Shown one piece after another: positions 24,933-35,163 of a stretch of 41,387 bases of DNA (its first letter is position 1; each line of letters begins with the position of its first letter). The DNA is taken from the NCBI RefSeq assembly GCF_010378095.1, contig NZ_WNJL01000012.1:1-41387 (forward strand), in the 5' to 3' direction. The notes beneath the pieces were generated by a model. It was not told the origin of the DNA, made no database searches, and worked only from the letters and a program-made list of their open reading frames with translations. The DNA is from Acidithiobacillus ferrianus (GTDB taxonomy: Bacteria; Pseudomonadota; Gammaproteobacteria; Acidithiobacillales; Acidithiobacillaceae). The translations under genes and the position numbers were made by a program.

Positions 24933-27113
24933 TTAAGGTTGATCTAAGCCTTTGACGGCGGAAGGTATTTTGCCTCCTGACGACAGGTCGTCACCCGTAA
25001 TCAGACGTGTCCCCCGTTTAAAGGTGAGATAGGCCCAGAACCAGTTAAACATCACCGAGATTCGGTTGCGCAAACCGACCAGGAGCGCCACATGGATCAT
25101 GCCCCATAGCCACCAAGCCGGTGCCCCGCTCATGTTCACGCCGTTGAAGCTCGCCACCGCCGCTTTTCTGCCGATGGTGGCGAGGCTGCCCATGTGACGG
25201 TATGCAAATGGTGGTTGAGCGGGTCGTCCCTGCAATTTCCTGCGAATGGTCCTTGCCACATAGACCCCGCCTTGCTTTGCTGCCGGTGCCAGGCCTGGCA
25301 CCGGTTTCCCCTTCCAGGCATTGACGAATGCCGTATCGCCGATAACAAACACGTTGGGCAGGCCAGGCACTGAAAGATCCGGCTCGACCCTCACCCGTCC
25401 GCTACGATCGGCCGAAGTGTGGAGCCACTGCGCCGCCGGTGATGCCACGACGCCTGCCGCCCACAATACCGTGCGCGATGCCAGATGTTTGTCGTTGATG
25501 AGCACCCCTTCTCGATCAATGTGCTTTACCTTGCTTTTCAGTATGACTTCAACGCCCAGCCGCTCGAGTGACCGTTTCGCCTTTTCCGATAATGTCTCGG
25601 GAAAGAGAGGCAATAGGCGCGGAGCGGACTGGATCAAAACCACGCGTGCGCTGGCTGGATCAAAGTGGTGAAACTCCTTTTCCATACCATAGCGGACCAG
25701 TTCGGCGATGTCTCCTGCCAACTCGACCCCCGTCGGTCCGCCTCCTACAATCACGAAGGTGAGCAAGCTCTGCCGATCAATGGGATCTTCGGCGGCTTCC
25801 GCACGTTCGAAGGCAGAGAGAATCCGTCGCCGTATCTCCACCGCATCATCGATGGTTTTCAATCCGGGCGCGTAAGAGGCCCACTCGTCATGCCCGAAAT
25901 AGCTGTGGGATGCACCCGTGGCGAGCACCAAATGGTCATATGGTATATGTCGTCTCCCGATGAGCACCTCCTGCTGAACGGTATCTATCCCGGTTACTTG
26001 ACCCAGTAGTACTCGTACGTTGAAATGATCGCAAAACAGGCCACGCACCGTGGCGGCAATATCGGCGGGAGACAACGAGGCCGTGGCGACCTGATACAAC
26101 AACGGCTGGAATAGGTGATAGTTGTGACGATCGATCAAGGTCACCTGCACCGGCGTTTTTGCCAATTTCGCCGCGCAGGTCAGTCCGCCAAAGCCTGCGC
26201 CCACGATTACCACGCGTGGGGTCTCTTCCAGAGAAAATATTGGCTTGCCGCTGATCTGTGGAAGGGCCCCCAGGATCCATGCGTCGAGCGATAGTTTGCC
26301 GGGCCCGTACAAACCGACGAGCGCGAGCGTCATCACGAAATATACGTCCGCTGGACCAACCGAGCCGGTTATGTGCATACCAACAATGGTCACGATAAGC
26401 ACTAGCGCGGCGGGACGGGCAACAAAGCCGAGCGCGACGAGCATCGCACACGTCAGGGCCATCGTGGGGGTTGGTGTAAAATGGGCAAGCGATTTTTCTG
26501 GCAGCAGTTTTACCAGGCTAACTGGTATCGATGCTCCCGTACTTACCACCAGCAATGCCGCACTAAGCCACAGACGTATCAACAATTGATAGAACGGCTT
26601 GAGATACCGCGTGACGGCAGTTGCCAAGCGGGTCAGTGTCGTGGCGAAAGGCAGGGCGGTATCTCCCAATCCGCGTGCGAGGAGATGGTCTAGTGACAAC
26701 GGCCCTGCGCCACAGATCACGAACCAGCCAAACAGTACCGCCGAGTATAGATTGATATCCAGAGCGAGGTAGTTGAACTGGACCACCAAGACGAGAATGA
26801 GCATGTATAGTGCTGCCCATCGGGTAGCCAACCCCAGTGCGAGCGATACCGGGATGAGCATCTGTATTGCCGCCCCCAGGTAGGTAGGGCTGAGTGGCTC
26901 CACCCAAGGCACGGGGTAGGCAACATGGGATAGATAGGGTGCGTTGCTTAGATCGAAAATTTTTAACACCCCAGAGACAAAAAAGACCTTCGCCAGCCAC
27001 AACCGGATCAGGAGATCTGCCAAGGGTCCAACCGATTGTTCCATTATGCGATATACGGCGCCAACGAGGCCTATCGGCACCAGGAGCCGGTGGTTATGAA
27101 GGTTCAGCGACAC
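24933..27113 (-). CDS. DoxX-DoxX-NDH-2 fusion: membrane-anchored NAD(P)H:quinone oxidoreductase-like protein
   Basis: A 726-residue fusion. Two DoxX-type four-helix membrane units cover about residues 30-140 and 170-280 (each opening with LLIRLWL). They are followed by a type II NADH dehydrogenase: FAD motif VVIVGAGFGGL near 302, YHLFQPLLYQVATASLSPAD, NAD(P)H motif FVIVGGGPTGVELAG near 455, the redox site GDTAF, a quinone-site-type APAAKQGG, and a C-terminal amphipathic tail. GTG 27113 is preferred since AAGAGG lies eight bases upstream; it overlaps the decayed regulator by 10 bases. ATG 27044 is an alternative. It would pass electrons from NADH to quinone, perhaps with DoxX domains shaping the quinone site; the substrate is not proven. 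Confidence 0.85.
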   Translation of the reverse strand: MSLNLHNHRLLVPIGLVGAVYRIMEQSVGPLADLLIRLWLAKVFFVSGVLKIFDLSNAPYLSHVAYPVPWVEPLSPTYLGAAIQMLIPVSLALGLATRWAALYMLILVLVVQFNYLALDINLYSAVLFGWFVICGAGPLSLDHLLARGLGDTALPFATTLTRLATAVTRYLKPFYQLLIRLWLSAALLVVSTGASIPVSLVKLLPEKSLAHFTPTPTMALTCAMLVALGFVARPAALVLIVTIVGMHITGSVGPADVYFVMTLALVGLYGPGKLSLDAWILGALPQISGKPIFSLEETPRVVIVGAGFGGLTCAAKLAKTPVQVTLIDRHNYHLFQPLLYQVATASLSPADIAATVRGLFCDHFNVRVLLGQVTGIDTVQQEVLIGRRHIPYDHLVLATGASHSYFGHDEWASYAPGLKTIDDAVEIRRRILSAFERAEAAEDPIDRQSLLTFVIVGGGPTGVELAGDIAELVRYGMEKEFHHFDPASARVVLIQSAPRLLPLFPETLSEKAKRSLERLGVEVILKSKVKHIDREGVLINDKHLASRTVLWAAGVVASPAAQWLHTSADRSGRVRVEPDLSVPGLPNVFVIGDTAFVNAWKGKPVPGLAPAAKQGGVYVARTIRRKLQGRPAQPPFAYRHMGSLATIGRKAAVASFNGVNMSGAPAWWLWGMIHVALLVGLRNRISVMFNWFWAYLTFKRGTRLITGDDLSSGGKIPSAVKGLDQP

Positions 27114-27818
27114 GAGCGAGACCTCTTGGCGGCAATGCCGCAAGATCTGTTGTGAGTGGGTAACGGCGATATATTTCCGGAAACTCTTGCGATGTCTAGC
27201 GCGTTATTCACTGAGGCGCGATCCGGGTGGGGTGCATACATTTCTATGAAGGCGGCCAAATACTGACGTAAATAAGTCTCTTTTCTTAATGCGGGGTAAG
27301 TGATTCTCGGATCAACGAGGTAGCTCACATCGACCATACCAAGATTTAAATTCCGCATAGGATCATAGGCCATACTGGCTACAATACCAATACCCAATCC
27401 CAGTTCGACATAGATCTTAATGGCATCCGAATCGATAACTGAAAGCCCAAGACCGAGTGACCGTCCGTGATGGACAAAAGCTTCATCGACCAGAGGGCAC
27501 CCCGCAACAGATTGATCGCAGTGTGGTGGCGACCACGAATCCTCCACGTTCTCCATCCGAAAAGTCTGTCCCACTTTTCGGATGTTTTCTATGACGCGTA
27601 TAGCCTGTTGGGTAAGGTAAAAGACCTTTTCACCCTCTGGAGATCTTTCGATCATTCGTTTTTCCCTACGTAAGAAAAGCTCGATGTTGAGTTCATCCTC
27701 CAAGGACTGGATCTGCTGGCTCATTCCAGGCTGCGACATATGCAAGCTGTCGGTGGCGGCAGGGACCTTGAAGTTCTGGCGTGCCACCGCGCAAATAGAA
27801 CAGCGTGTTGAGGTTCAT
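27104..27818 (-). pseudogene. Decayed CysB-like LysR regulator
   Basis: This copy parallels the intact CysB-type gene at 17764-18693. The opening ATG 27818 gives MNLNTLF and then a one-base shift breaks the HTH; the frame resumes as CAVARQNFKVPAATDSLHMS and runs to about VGQTFRMENVE, where another shift (GFVVATTL in a different frame) and loss of about 100 residues of the effector domain occur. It ends with a recognisable SVIDSDAIKIYVELGLGIGI and C-terminus. The 715-base length compares with about 930 for the intact gene. It sits between the fusion oxidoreductase and the cys operon and may once have controlled them. Confidence 0.78.
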
Positions 27819-28094
27819 TAGATCATCAATCACCAAAACTAATCAGCATATAGATATAATATATCAGTCTTTCCGGTTTCGTGCGCTGGCACTTAGAATC
27901 AAGCCTTTGATGAACGCGGGAATCCGAACGCTGCCTACGGATGATGGGCCGATGATGCCTCATTGCCGGAAGCGCGGCGACGTGAACCAGTCTGCCTCGT
28001 CTTTTGGGCCTTGGATTTGACCCAGGACCCCAGGAAGAGAGATGAGCGCATGGCCAAGGAAAGCGATGGCATCATTTTGGATAAGGAGTGCTGA

Positions 28095-28481
28095 ATGAGG
28101 ATGATCAACCGAAAAAGCGCCGTCGAACGCGCTACGACGCTTGTCCGAACAAGCAGCTTGAACGCCGCGACAATTGCGGTTGGAGAACAGCTGGCAGGGG
28201 CGGCCCAACTTTCTATAGATATGGCTATCGCTGTGTTAGGAAACAATCAGATCGCCGAAATGGCCGGATTCCTCAATGATAGCAAGACGTGTAAGGAGCT
28301 CGATGTGCCCTGCGACGATGTGGGATTGGATCTCGATGAGTTGCGGGAGTGGGGTCTGACGAGAAAACAATACTGTGTCGCGCATGAAATCGCGCTCATT
28401 GCCCGCATGGTTGATCGGGCTCGCACGCGCAACCATACATCCATGGATCCGCCAATGACCCTACGCGCTTATTCTTCTTAA
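28095..28481 (+). CDS. Hypothetical protein heading the cys operon
   Basis: A 128-residue soluble protein with AAGGAG six bases before ATG. It ends 54 bases before cysJ on the same strand, so it is probably the first gene of the transcript. No family is recognised; the sequence is helical, has three cysteines (TCKELDVPC, QYCVAHE), and no signal peptide. A short open frame just upstream ends with the stop codon TGA at 28092-28094, right before this ATG, which may be a scrap of another gene. A link to sulfate assimilation is inferred from position only. Confidence 0.65.
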   Translation: MRMINRKSAVERATTLVRTSSLNAATIAVGEQLAGAAQLSIDMAIAVLGNNQIAEMAGFLNDSKTCKELDVPCDDVGLDLDELREWGLTRKQYCVAHEIALIARMVDRARTRNHTSMDPPMTLRAYSS

Positions 28482-28535
28482 CATTTCCGGGGTGAAAGTG
28501 AATATAAGCGTCATTGTAAAAAGCTTGAGGATGAT

Positions 28536-30293
28536 ATGGAATCGCTTCAACCGTTAGACACTCTGCTGAATTCCTCCAAGCGGGAAGAATTGCAGCGCTT
28601 CGCCGAAGGTTTGAGCCGCGATCAACTACTCTGGGTCGGCGGTTACCTGACGGGGATTGGAAATGCGGCCAATGCTCAAGGAATATCAGATGGTGTCGAT
28701 GAGCATGTCACCATCTTGTTCGGCACGGAGACCGGCAATGCCAAGCGGTTGGCGGAGGCTTTGGCAACCAAGGCACGAATCTCCGGCGTACAGGCAAACC
28801 TCCAGGACATGCTGACTTATAGTCGCGCCAGGATGCGGCAGGATCGCATCTTGCTCGTCATTGTGAGCACACATGGTGATGGTGATCCCCCTGATACCGC
28901 CCGCGCCCTTCATACCCTTTTGACGGGTAGCCAAGTGCCGGACTTGCGCCACCTCCGTTTTTCTGTGCTGGCATTGGGTGACGCGAGTTATCCACGATTC
29001 TGCCAAGTCGGAAAGGAGTTTGACACTGCCCTTGCTGCTGCCGGTGCTAGGCGCTTGCTTCCTCGGGTCGATTGCGATGTTGATTACGAAGAGCGTGCAA
29101 CGCACTGGATGGAGCAGGCCCTAGCCGCTGTCACCGCGCGGCCACCTACGCCGCTTCCGACCTCCATTCTGGGAAAGGGAAGGTTTGGCCAGACTTCTTT
29201 CCCTGCCACCTTGGTGGAGAAGATCAAGCTCTCAGGTCACGGATCAAGCCGGGAAGTCTGGCATCTCGAAATCGATCTCAATGGATCGGGTCTTCACTAT
29301 GTGCCGGGTGATATTGTTTCCGTAAATCCGACCAATCCTCCGCAACTTGTGGAGGCATTACTTGATCGGTTCAAACTGGATCACCGTACCCCGGTACAGA
29401 CTCGGCATGGTGAAATACCGTTGATGGAAGCCCTTGCCGCGCATTATGAAATCACCAAGCTCACGCGACCTTTTCTGGAACGATATGCGAGCCTTGGCAA
29501 CGCGAAGGAATTGCGAAGCGTGCTTGCCGAGCAGGATATCAACAGGTTCATCTCTTGGATAGATGGCCGGGAAATCATCGATATCGTCGATCAGTATCCC
29601 GTTGATGCCCCCGATGCCCAAGCCTTTGTCGACTGCCTGAGACCATTGCCGCCGCGACGATATTCCATCGCCTCAAGCTTGATGGCCGCACCGGGCGAGG
29701 TGCACCTGGTTGTCGCCGCGGTGCGTTACGCCAGTCATGGACGGGAACACATGGGGGTTGCTTCGACCTTTTTGGCTGATCGCGTTGCCGTCGGTCGACC
29801 CGTGCCGATATCCATTGAGTCAAATGCCGAGTTTCGGCTGCCCGCAGATCCAGAACAAGCGGTGATCATGATCGGTGCGGGAACCGGAGTAGCTCCTTTT
29901 CGGGCATTCCTGCAAGAGCGCGAGGCACTGGGCGCGACGGGGGGGAACTGGCTTTTTTTCGGGGACCGTCACTTTAGCACCGATTTTCTCTATCAGCGGG
30001 AATGGCTGCGTTGGCTCAAGGATGGGCACCTTACCCGAATGGACGTCGCCTTTTCCCGTGACCAGGAACACAAGGTATATGTACAAGATCGGTTACGAGC
30101 GCGCGCTGGTGACATGTACGCATGGCTTGAGGAAGGTGCCGCCGTGTATGTTTGCGGTGCCGAAGCGATGGGCCGATCGGTACAACGAACCTTGGTCGAG
30201 ATCATTCAACTTTCTGGTCGTACATCAGAGCAAGCCGAGGAATATATTTTGGAGTTGAAACAGGCTGGGAGGTATCACCGTGATGTTTACTAA
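28536..30293 (+). CDS. cysJ: Sulfite reductase flavoprotein CysJ
   Basis: A 585-residue diflavin reductase that passes electrons from NADPH via FAD and FMN to CysI. Order: N-terminal tail, flavodoxin domain (about 60-200, [15 protein letters not shown] and STHGDGDPP), FAD-binding with RRYSIASS near 375, and NADPH-binding [17 protein letters not shown] with C-terminal YHRDVY. Length fits CysJ (about 600). ATG 28536 has GAGG upstream. Its end overlaps cysI by 11 bases. Confidence 0.94.
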   Translation: MESLQPLDTLLNSSKREELQRFAEGLSRDQLLWVGGYLTGIGNAANAQGISDGVDEHVTILFGTETGNAKRLAEALATKARISGVQANLQDMLTYSRARMRQDRILLVIVSTHGDGDPPDTARALHTLLTGSQVPDLRHLRFSVLALGDASYPRFCQVGKEFDTALAAAGARRLLPRVDCDVDYEERATHWMEQALAAVTARPPTPLPTSILGKGRFGQTSFPATLVEKIKLSGHGSSREVWHLEIDLNGSGLHYVPGDIVSVNPTNPPQLVEALLDRFKLDHRTPVQTRHGEIPLMEALAAHYEITKLTRPFLERYASLGNAKELRSVLAEQDINRFISWIDGREIIDIVDQYPVDAPDAQAFVDCLRPLPPRRYSIASSLMAAPGEVHLVVAAVRYASHGREHMGVASTFLADRVAVGRPVPISIESNAEFRLPADPEQAVIMIGAGTGVAPFRAFLQEREALGATGGNWLFFGDRHFSTDFLYQREWLRWLKDGHLTRMDVAFSRDQEHKVYVQDRLRARAGDMYAWLEEGAAVYVCGAEAMGRSVQRTLVEIIQLSGRTSEQAEEYILELKQAGRYHRDVY

Positions 30294-31983
30294 TGACAAA
30301 GCGTCTTCCGATGTGGAGCGGATCAAGGCGGAAAGTTGTGGATTGCGTGGTACGTTGCGGGAGAGTTTGCGTAACCCCGTTACTGGCGCAGTGGCGGAGG
30401 ATGATGTCCAGATCATCAAGTTCCACGGTATTTATCAGCAGGACTATCGCGATCTACGGGCAGAACGCCATCAGCAGAAATTGGAGCCCCTGTATCAATT
30501 CATGGCCCGGTTGCGTTTGCCTGGAGGCATATTAAATGGGACACAATGGCTGGTCTTAAGCGAGATTGCCCGCACCTACGGCAATGGCAGCCTGCGTATC
30601 ACCAGCAGACAGAGCATACAATTTCATGGACTGCTCAAGACCCATCTCCGGTCGACGCTGCAGGCTCTCGACAAGGCCCTGCTCGACACCGTCAGTGCCT
30701 GCGGTGACGTTAATCGCAACGTCATCGTCAGTTCCGCCCCTCAGCGTTCCGCTCAACATGCTGAAGTGTACGGCTGGGCGAAGGGGATTGCCGAACACCT
30801 GTTGCCGCAGACCCATGCCTATCATGAAATTTGGCTCGATGGCCAACGAGTGACCGCTCCTCCGGAAGAAGATTCCCTGTATGGACCGACCTATCTGCCC
30901 CGCAAATTCAAGATCGCAATTGCTGTACCGCCGCACAACGATGTCGATGTGTTCACACAGGATTTGGGGTTTATCGCCATACACGAGGATGGACGGTTGG
31001 TGGGGTTTAATGTGTGCGTTGGTGGAGGCCTGGGACGCAGCCACAACAAGCCAGATACCTATCCGAGGTTGGCAGATACTTGCGGCTTCTGTATTCCGGA
31101 GCAGGCCCTGGCTGTTGCCGAAGCCGTGCTTACCCTCCAGCGTGACCATGGGGATCGGAGTGATCGCAGCCATGCCCGACTTAAATATACGGTGGACCGT
31201 ATGGGTTTAGACTTCTTTATGCAGAAGGTGCAGCAGCACACGGGTTTTTCCTTGTCCCCACCACGTCCGTTTTATTTCGAAACGTCGGGAGATCGTTTCG
31301 GCTGGTTCGAGAACGATGATGGAACAAGCAGTCTGACATTATTCATCCCTAGCGGCCGGATTGCGAATATTGAAGGCGGCTTCCCGCTCTTGAGCGGGTT
31401 GGACGCACTCGCCCGCCTGCACCGTGGCGAGATTCGACTGACGTGCAATCAAAATCTGCTTATTGCTGGCGTTTCCCCCGCGGAGCGTCCACAGATCGAA
31501 GCCGTGCTCGCCGAATACGGACTCGACAGGCTGCTGAACTTCGCTCCTATCCGCACCCACGCGATGGCATGCGTGGCCCTGCCGACTTGCCCCTTGGCGA
31601 TGGCCGAGGCCGAGCGCTATCTACCTGTTTTTCTGGATCATATGGAGACCCTGCTTGCAGAGCTCGGCCTTGAAGGCGAAGCACTGGCGGTACGGATGAC
31701 AGGGTGCCCGAATGGTTGCGCCCGTCCGTATCTTGCAGAAATCGGCCTAGTTGGCAAAGCGCCCGGTCTTTACGACCTCTACCTAGGCGGCGATCGGGCG
31801 GGCATGCGCCTCAACACGCTTTACCGGGAGGCCATGGGAGAGGAGGCCCTGTTGGAGGCGCTACGTCCGTTGTTGGTGCGATTTGCTGGCCACCGTCGGC
31901 CCGGCGAGACTTTTGGGGACTTTGTCCAGCGACAGGATTTATTACCGTCGAACCCCAGTCATCGACATACGGAAAGAGCGTGA
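30283..31983 (+). CDS. cysI: Sulfite reductase hemoprotein CysI
   Basis: A 566-residue siroheme/4Fe-4S enzyme reducing sulfite to sulfide. The cluster and siroheme motifs are ACVALPTC (about residues 428-435) and [11 protein letters not shown] (about 474-484). The two related halves and the siroheme-binding basic residues near [13 protein letters not shown] are visible. GTG 30280 and ATG 30283 are adjacent; ATG is used, with GGGAGG upstream. Coupled to cysJ by overlap, and seven bases before cysH. Confidence 0.95.
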   Translation: MFTNDKASSDVERIKAESCGLRGTLRESLRNPVTGAVAEDDVQIIKFHGIYQQDYRDLRAERHQQKLEPLYQFMARLRLPGGILNGTQWLVLSEIARTYGNGSLRITSRQSIQFHGLLKTHLRSTLQALDKALLDTVSACGDVNRNVIVSSAPQRSAQHAEVYGWAKGIAEHLLPQTHAYHEIWLDGQRVTAPPEEDSLYGPTYLPRKFKIAIAVPPHNDVDVFTQDLGFIAIHEDGRLVGFNVCVGGGLGRSHNKPDTYPRLADTCGFCIPEQALAVAEAVLTLQRDHGDRSDRSHARLKYTVDRMGLDFFMQKVQQHTGFSLSPPRPFYFETSGDRFGWFENDDGTSSLTLFIPSGRIANIEGGFPLLSGLDALARLHRGEIRLTCNQNLLIAGVSPAERPQIEAVLAEYGLDRLLNFAPIRTHAMACVALPTCPLAMAEAERYLPVFLDHMETLLAELGLEGEALAVRMTGCPNGCARPYLAEIGLVGKAPGLYDLYLGGDRAGMRLNTLYREAMGEEALLEALRPLLVRFAGHRRPGETFGDFVQRQDLLPSNPSHRHTERA

Positions 31984-31990
31984 GGAATCC

Positions 31991-32731
31991 ATGAGCACGA
32001 AGCCCAAAATGCAAGATATCCTTCTTCTTTTCGAAGTGTTACGGAATGCGCCCTATGCCCCGGCGGCTTTTGCCACCAGCTTTGGGGCGGAAGATATGGT
32101 GCTCACGGATCTAATTGCGAAGCGCGCGCCTTGGATCGAAATATTCACCCTTGATACCGGCCGTTTACCGGAGGAGACATACCGGTTGATGCAGGAAACC
32201 CTGAATCGTTATTCTCTTCCCATAAAGATATATTTCCCCGAAGATCTGGCGGTGGAACATTATGTTCAAGCGCATGGTCCCAACGCCTTTTATGAGAGTC
32301 AGGCACTGCGCAAGGCCTGCTGCCATATGCGCAAGGTCGAGCCCTTGCGGCGCGCATTGCAGGGCAAAAAGGCCTGGCTAACCGGGATGCGCCAAGCGCA
32401 GTCGCCTTCACGGCAGGGCCTCGCCGTTCACCAATGGGATGAAATCCACGCACTGCACAAGTTCAATCCTCTGGCCGCTTGGCACAATGACGAGGTTTGG
32501 GATTATATCCGCCAGTTTGAGGTGCCCTACAACCACCTCCATGATCAAGGTTATCCCAGCATTGGCTGCGCCCCCTGCACGCGCGCTATCTCTCCCGGCC
32601 AGGATATCCGGGCCGGTCGTTGGTGGTGGGAGGGTGCGGATACCAAAGAGTGCGGCTTGCATATCGTCGATGGCGAACTGATCCGAGTCAAACTGGCAGC
32701 GGCACCAAAAGCATCGGAACAAATGGAATGA
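31991..32731 (+). CDS. cysH: Adenylylsulfate (APS) reductase, CysH family
   Basis: A 246-residue CysH-family reductase. The cysteine pairs Cys110-Cys111 (ACCHMRK) and Cys193/Cys196 (GCAPC), which bind a 4Fe-4S cluster, mark the APS-using type rather than the cluster-free PAPS reductase. The catalytic ECGLH (Cys221) is near the C-terminus. GAGGAATCC precedes ATG 31991. It reduces APS made by CysDN to sulfite, using thioredoxin or glutathione. It ends in overlap with cysD. Confidence 0.92.
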   Translation: MSTKPKMQDILLLFEVLRNAPYAPAAFATSFGAEDMVLTDLIAKRAPWIEIFTLDTGRLPEETYRLMQETLNRYSLPIKIYFPEDLAVEHYVQAHGPNAFYESQALRKACCHMRKVEPLRRALQGKKAWLTGMRQAQSPSRQGLAVHQWDEIHALHKFNPLAAWHNDEVWDYIRQFEVPYNHLHDQGYPSIGCAPCTRAISPGQDIRAGRWWWEGADTKECGLHIVDGELIRVKLAAAPKASEQME

Positions 32732-33663
32732 ACACGGCAGATAAAAAACATCTTATCGATGCCGCCGGCAACCATTATCTGGACTGGTTGGAATCGGAAG
32801 CGATCCACATCATGCGTGAAGTCGCGGCGGAATGCAGCAATCCGGCGTTGCTGTTTTCAGGCGGTAAGGATTCGGTAGTGCTGCTGCGCATCGCCGAGAA
32901 AGCCTTCCACCCAGGTAAGTTCCCGTTTCCGCTGGTGCACATCGATACCGGCCACAACTTTGCTGAGGTCATTGAGTTTCGCGATCGCCGCACTGCCGAA
33001 TTGGGCGAACACCTGATCGTGCGTCGGGTCGAGGAATCAATCAAGCGCGGCACTGTGCGTCTGCGCAATCCGGAGACTGACTCGCGTAATGCAGCGCAAG
33101 CGATCACATTGTTGGAGACCATTACTGAGTTCCAGTTCGATGCCTGCATCGGCGGTGCCCGTCGTGATGAAGAGAAAGCCCGAGCCAAAGAGCGAATTTT
33201 TTCATTCCGCGATGAATTCGGGCAGTGGAACCCAAGAGCGCAACGCCCAGAACTCTGGGATTTGTACAACACCCGACTCCATCCTGGTGAAAACATGCGC
33301 GTATTCCCGATTTCCAATTGGACCGAACTGGATGTCTGGCAATATATCGCCCGCGAAAAACTGGCGCTTCCGTCGATTTATTTCGCGCATGAGCGACAAG
33401 TTATCTCGCGCAATGGATTCCTGATCCCCCTGACTGATCTAACACAAATCCAGAAAAATGAGGTAGTCGAGACCAGAATCGTGCGCTTCCGCACGGTGGG
33501 TGACATCTCATGCACTTGTCCGGTGGCATCTGACGCCGCCACGGTCGAAGCCATCATCGCCGAAACCGCCATTTCCAGAGTTACGGAACGTGGTGCGACC
33601 CGGATGGATGACCAGGCATCGGAAGCATCCATGGAACACCGCAAGAAGGCAGGGTATTTTTGA
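32728..33663 (+). CDS. cysD: Sulfate adenylyltransferase subunit 2 (CysD)
   Basis: A 311-residue ATP sulfurylase small subunit. The PP-loop SGGKDSVVLLRIAEKAF near residue 45 and HIDTGHNFAEVIEFRD match CysD; ATG 32728 overlaps the cysH stop (ATGA). It makes APS from sulfate and ATP with GTP hydrolysis by CysN, and overlaps cysN at its end. The C-terminal GDISCTCPVASDAATVE is also characteristic. Confidence 0.96.
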   Translation: MNTADKKHLIDAAGNHYLDWLESEAIHIMREVAAECSNPALLFSGGKDSVVLLRIAEKAFHPGKFPFPLVHIDTGHNFAEVIEFRDRRTAELGEHLIVRRVEESIKRGTVRLRNPETDSRNAAQAITLLETITEFQFDACIGGARRDEEKARAKERIFSFRDEFGQWNPRAQRPELWDLYNTRLHPGENMRVFPISNWTELDVWQYIAREKLALPSIYFAHERQVISRNGFLIPLTDLTQIQKNEVVETRIVRFRTVGDISCTCPVASDAATVEAIIAETAISRVTERGATRMDDQASEASMEHRKKAGYF

Positions 33664-35009
33664 TGAGCGCCATGATTTCTCGACAAGTGCTGCAAGCGTC
33701 AGCCAAACGGTACGGTTTGCTGCGCTTCATCACAGCGGGTTCGGTGGATGACGGCAAGAGTACGCTAATCGGACGCTTGTTGTTCGATAGTAAAGGCATC
33801 TTCTCTGACCAGCTGGAGGCAATGTCACAGACCAGGTATCGACACTCTATGGATGACGCAATCGATCTGTCCCTGCTAACGGATGGTCTGGAGGCCGAGC
33901 GCGAGCAGGGCATCACCATAGACGTCGCTTACCGTTACTTTGCCACGCCCAAGCGCAAGTTCATCATCGCCGACACCCCCGGCCACGAGCAATACACCCG
34001 CAACATGGTTACCGGAGCATCCACTGCCGACGCCGTCATCATCCTGATTGATGCCTCGAAAGTGAAGCTGAACGACAACGGCCGCGTTACGTTGCTGGAG
34101 CAAACCAAGCGGCACTCGGTCGTCGCCTATCTGCTGCAAATCGCCCATGTCGTGGTTGCCATCAACAAGATGGATCTGGTGAATTATGACCAGACTGTGT
34201 ATACGCACATCGTGCAGGCATATCAGGAATTCGCACAACAGGTGGGCCTGGAAAATATTCGTGCAATTCCATTGTCCGCCCTGACGGGCGACAATGTGGT
34301 TGCTTCGGGCGACAAGATGCCTTGGTACCAGGGACCGACGCTTATCGAATGGCTCGAGTCTCTGAGCGTCTATGACGATTGCCATGATAAGCCTCTGCGT
34401 TTCCCGGTACAGTTGGTGGCGCGCCACCATGGTCATGAGGCCCATGGTTTTCGTGGTTATATGGGCCGTATCGAAGCCGGCAAGGTGAGCAAAGGCGACA
34501 AACTTCTGGTGCAACCGAGCGGTTTGAATGCGACCGTGAAGGATATCTTGATGCTTGATCGGTCGCTGGAGTCGGCAGCCGCCGGTCAGTCGGTAACATT
34601 GTTACTGGAGGAACATCTGGACATTTCGCGCGGCGACATGTTCACGGCTGCCGACCATCCAGCCCGCCAACTCAAAACGGTCACGGCCGATGTTTGCTGG
34701 CTGTCAGAAGAGCCGCTCGATCCGCGGCGCAAATACTGGCTGAAACACACGACCAATCAAGTCGCTGCGCGTGTCACGACGATCCATGCGCTGCTCGATG
34801 TCAATACGCAGCAAAAACACCCGGTCAACACCCTGCAATTGAACGACATCGCCAGCGTCACGCTGAATATGCAACGGCCTCTCATCGCTGATGCCTATAA
34901 TATGAACCGATCGACGGGCTCATTTATTCTGATTGATGAAATAACCCATCAAACGGTCGCGGCGGGAATGATTCGTCTCAACGGCTCTGGAGTAGAGAAT
35001 GCCTCATGA
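33663..35009 (+). CDS. cysN: Sulfate adenylyltransferase subunit 1 (CysN), GTPase
   Basis: A 448-residue GTPase of the translation-factor class. Motifs: P-loop GSVDDGKST near residue 26, G2 region EQGITIDVAYRYF, G3 DTPGHEQ and G4 NKMD. It has no C-terminal APS kinase (CysC) domain, agreeing with an APS reductase in this operon. ATG 33663 overlaps the cysD stop; a TTG at 33660 is unlikely. Its last 11 bases overlap a small gene. Confidence 0.96.
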   Translation: MSAMISRQVLQASAKRYGLLRFITAGSVDDGKSTLIGRLLFDSKGIFSDQLEAMSQTRYRHSMDDAIDLSLLTDGLEAEREQGITIDVAYRYFATPKRKFIIADTPGHEQYTRNMVTGASTADAVIILIDASKVKLNDNGRVTLLEQTKRHSVVAYLLQIAHVVVAINKMDLVNYDQTVYTHIVQAYQEFAQQVGLENIRAIPLSALTGDNVVASGDKMPWYQGPTLIEWLESLSVYDDCHDKPLRFPVQLVARHHGHEAHGFRGYMGRIEAGKVSKGDKLLVQPSGLNATVKDILMLDRSLESAAAGQSVTLLLEEHLDISRGDMFTAADHPARQLKTVTADVCWLSEEPLDPRRKYWLKHTTNQVAARVTTIHALLDVNTQQKHPVNTLQLNDIASVTLNMQRPLIADAYNMNRSTGSFILIDEITHQTVAAGMIRLNGSGVENAS

Positions 35010-35163
35010 TGCCCGAAAGATCGAGTTCCCGGGTATGGGAGATTTCCACTGGAACCGCCCTGTCGGCGAGATGCGGGTACGGGAAGAGGCATGGGGGTAT
35101 TCTGTGCTGGGCATAAGCTCAGGACAGTGGCTCCCTGCGGCAGGAGAGGGCTCCCGCCCATGA
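34999..35163 (+). CDS. Unrecognised 54-aa protein between cysN and cysG
   Basis: This small gene begins inside the end of cysN (ATG 34999, GGAG six bases upstream) and its TGA overlaps the cysG ATG in the form ATGA. All other neighbours in the operon join in the same way, which argues strongly for a real gene. The protein is soluble, opens MPHDARKIEFPGMGDFHWN, has several aromatic residues and an acidic centre, and has no signal or membrane segment. I do not recognise it. It could be a sulfite reductase or SUMT accessory factor, or only a coupling leader. Confidence 0.6.
   Translation: MPHDARKIEFPGMGDFHWNRPVGEMRVREEAWGYSVLGISSGQWLPAAGEGSRP

Noticed and set aside
25936..26451. Long frames inside the DoxX-NDH-2 gene
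   Set aside because: Arg/Ser-rich shadows of the real gene in other frames; the fusion explains the codon pattern.
24933..27113. Fusion as an assembly artefact of two genes
   Set aside because: The frame is continuous through the junction, without an internal stop or start signal, and both DoxX units and the NDH-2 domain are complete; it was kept as a real fusion.
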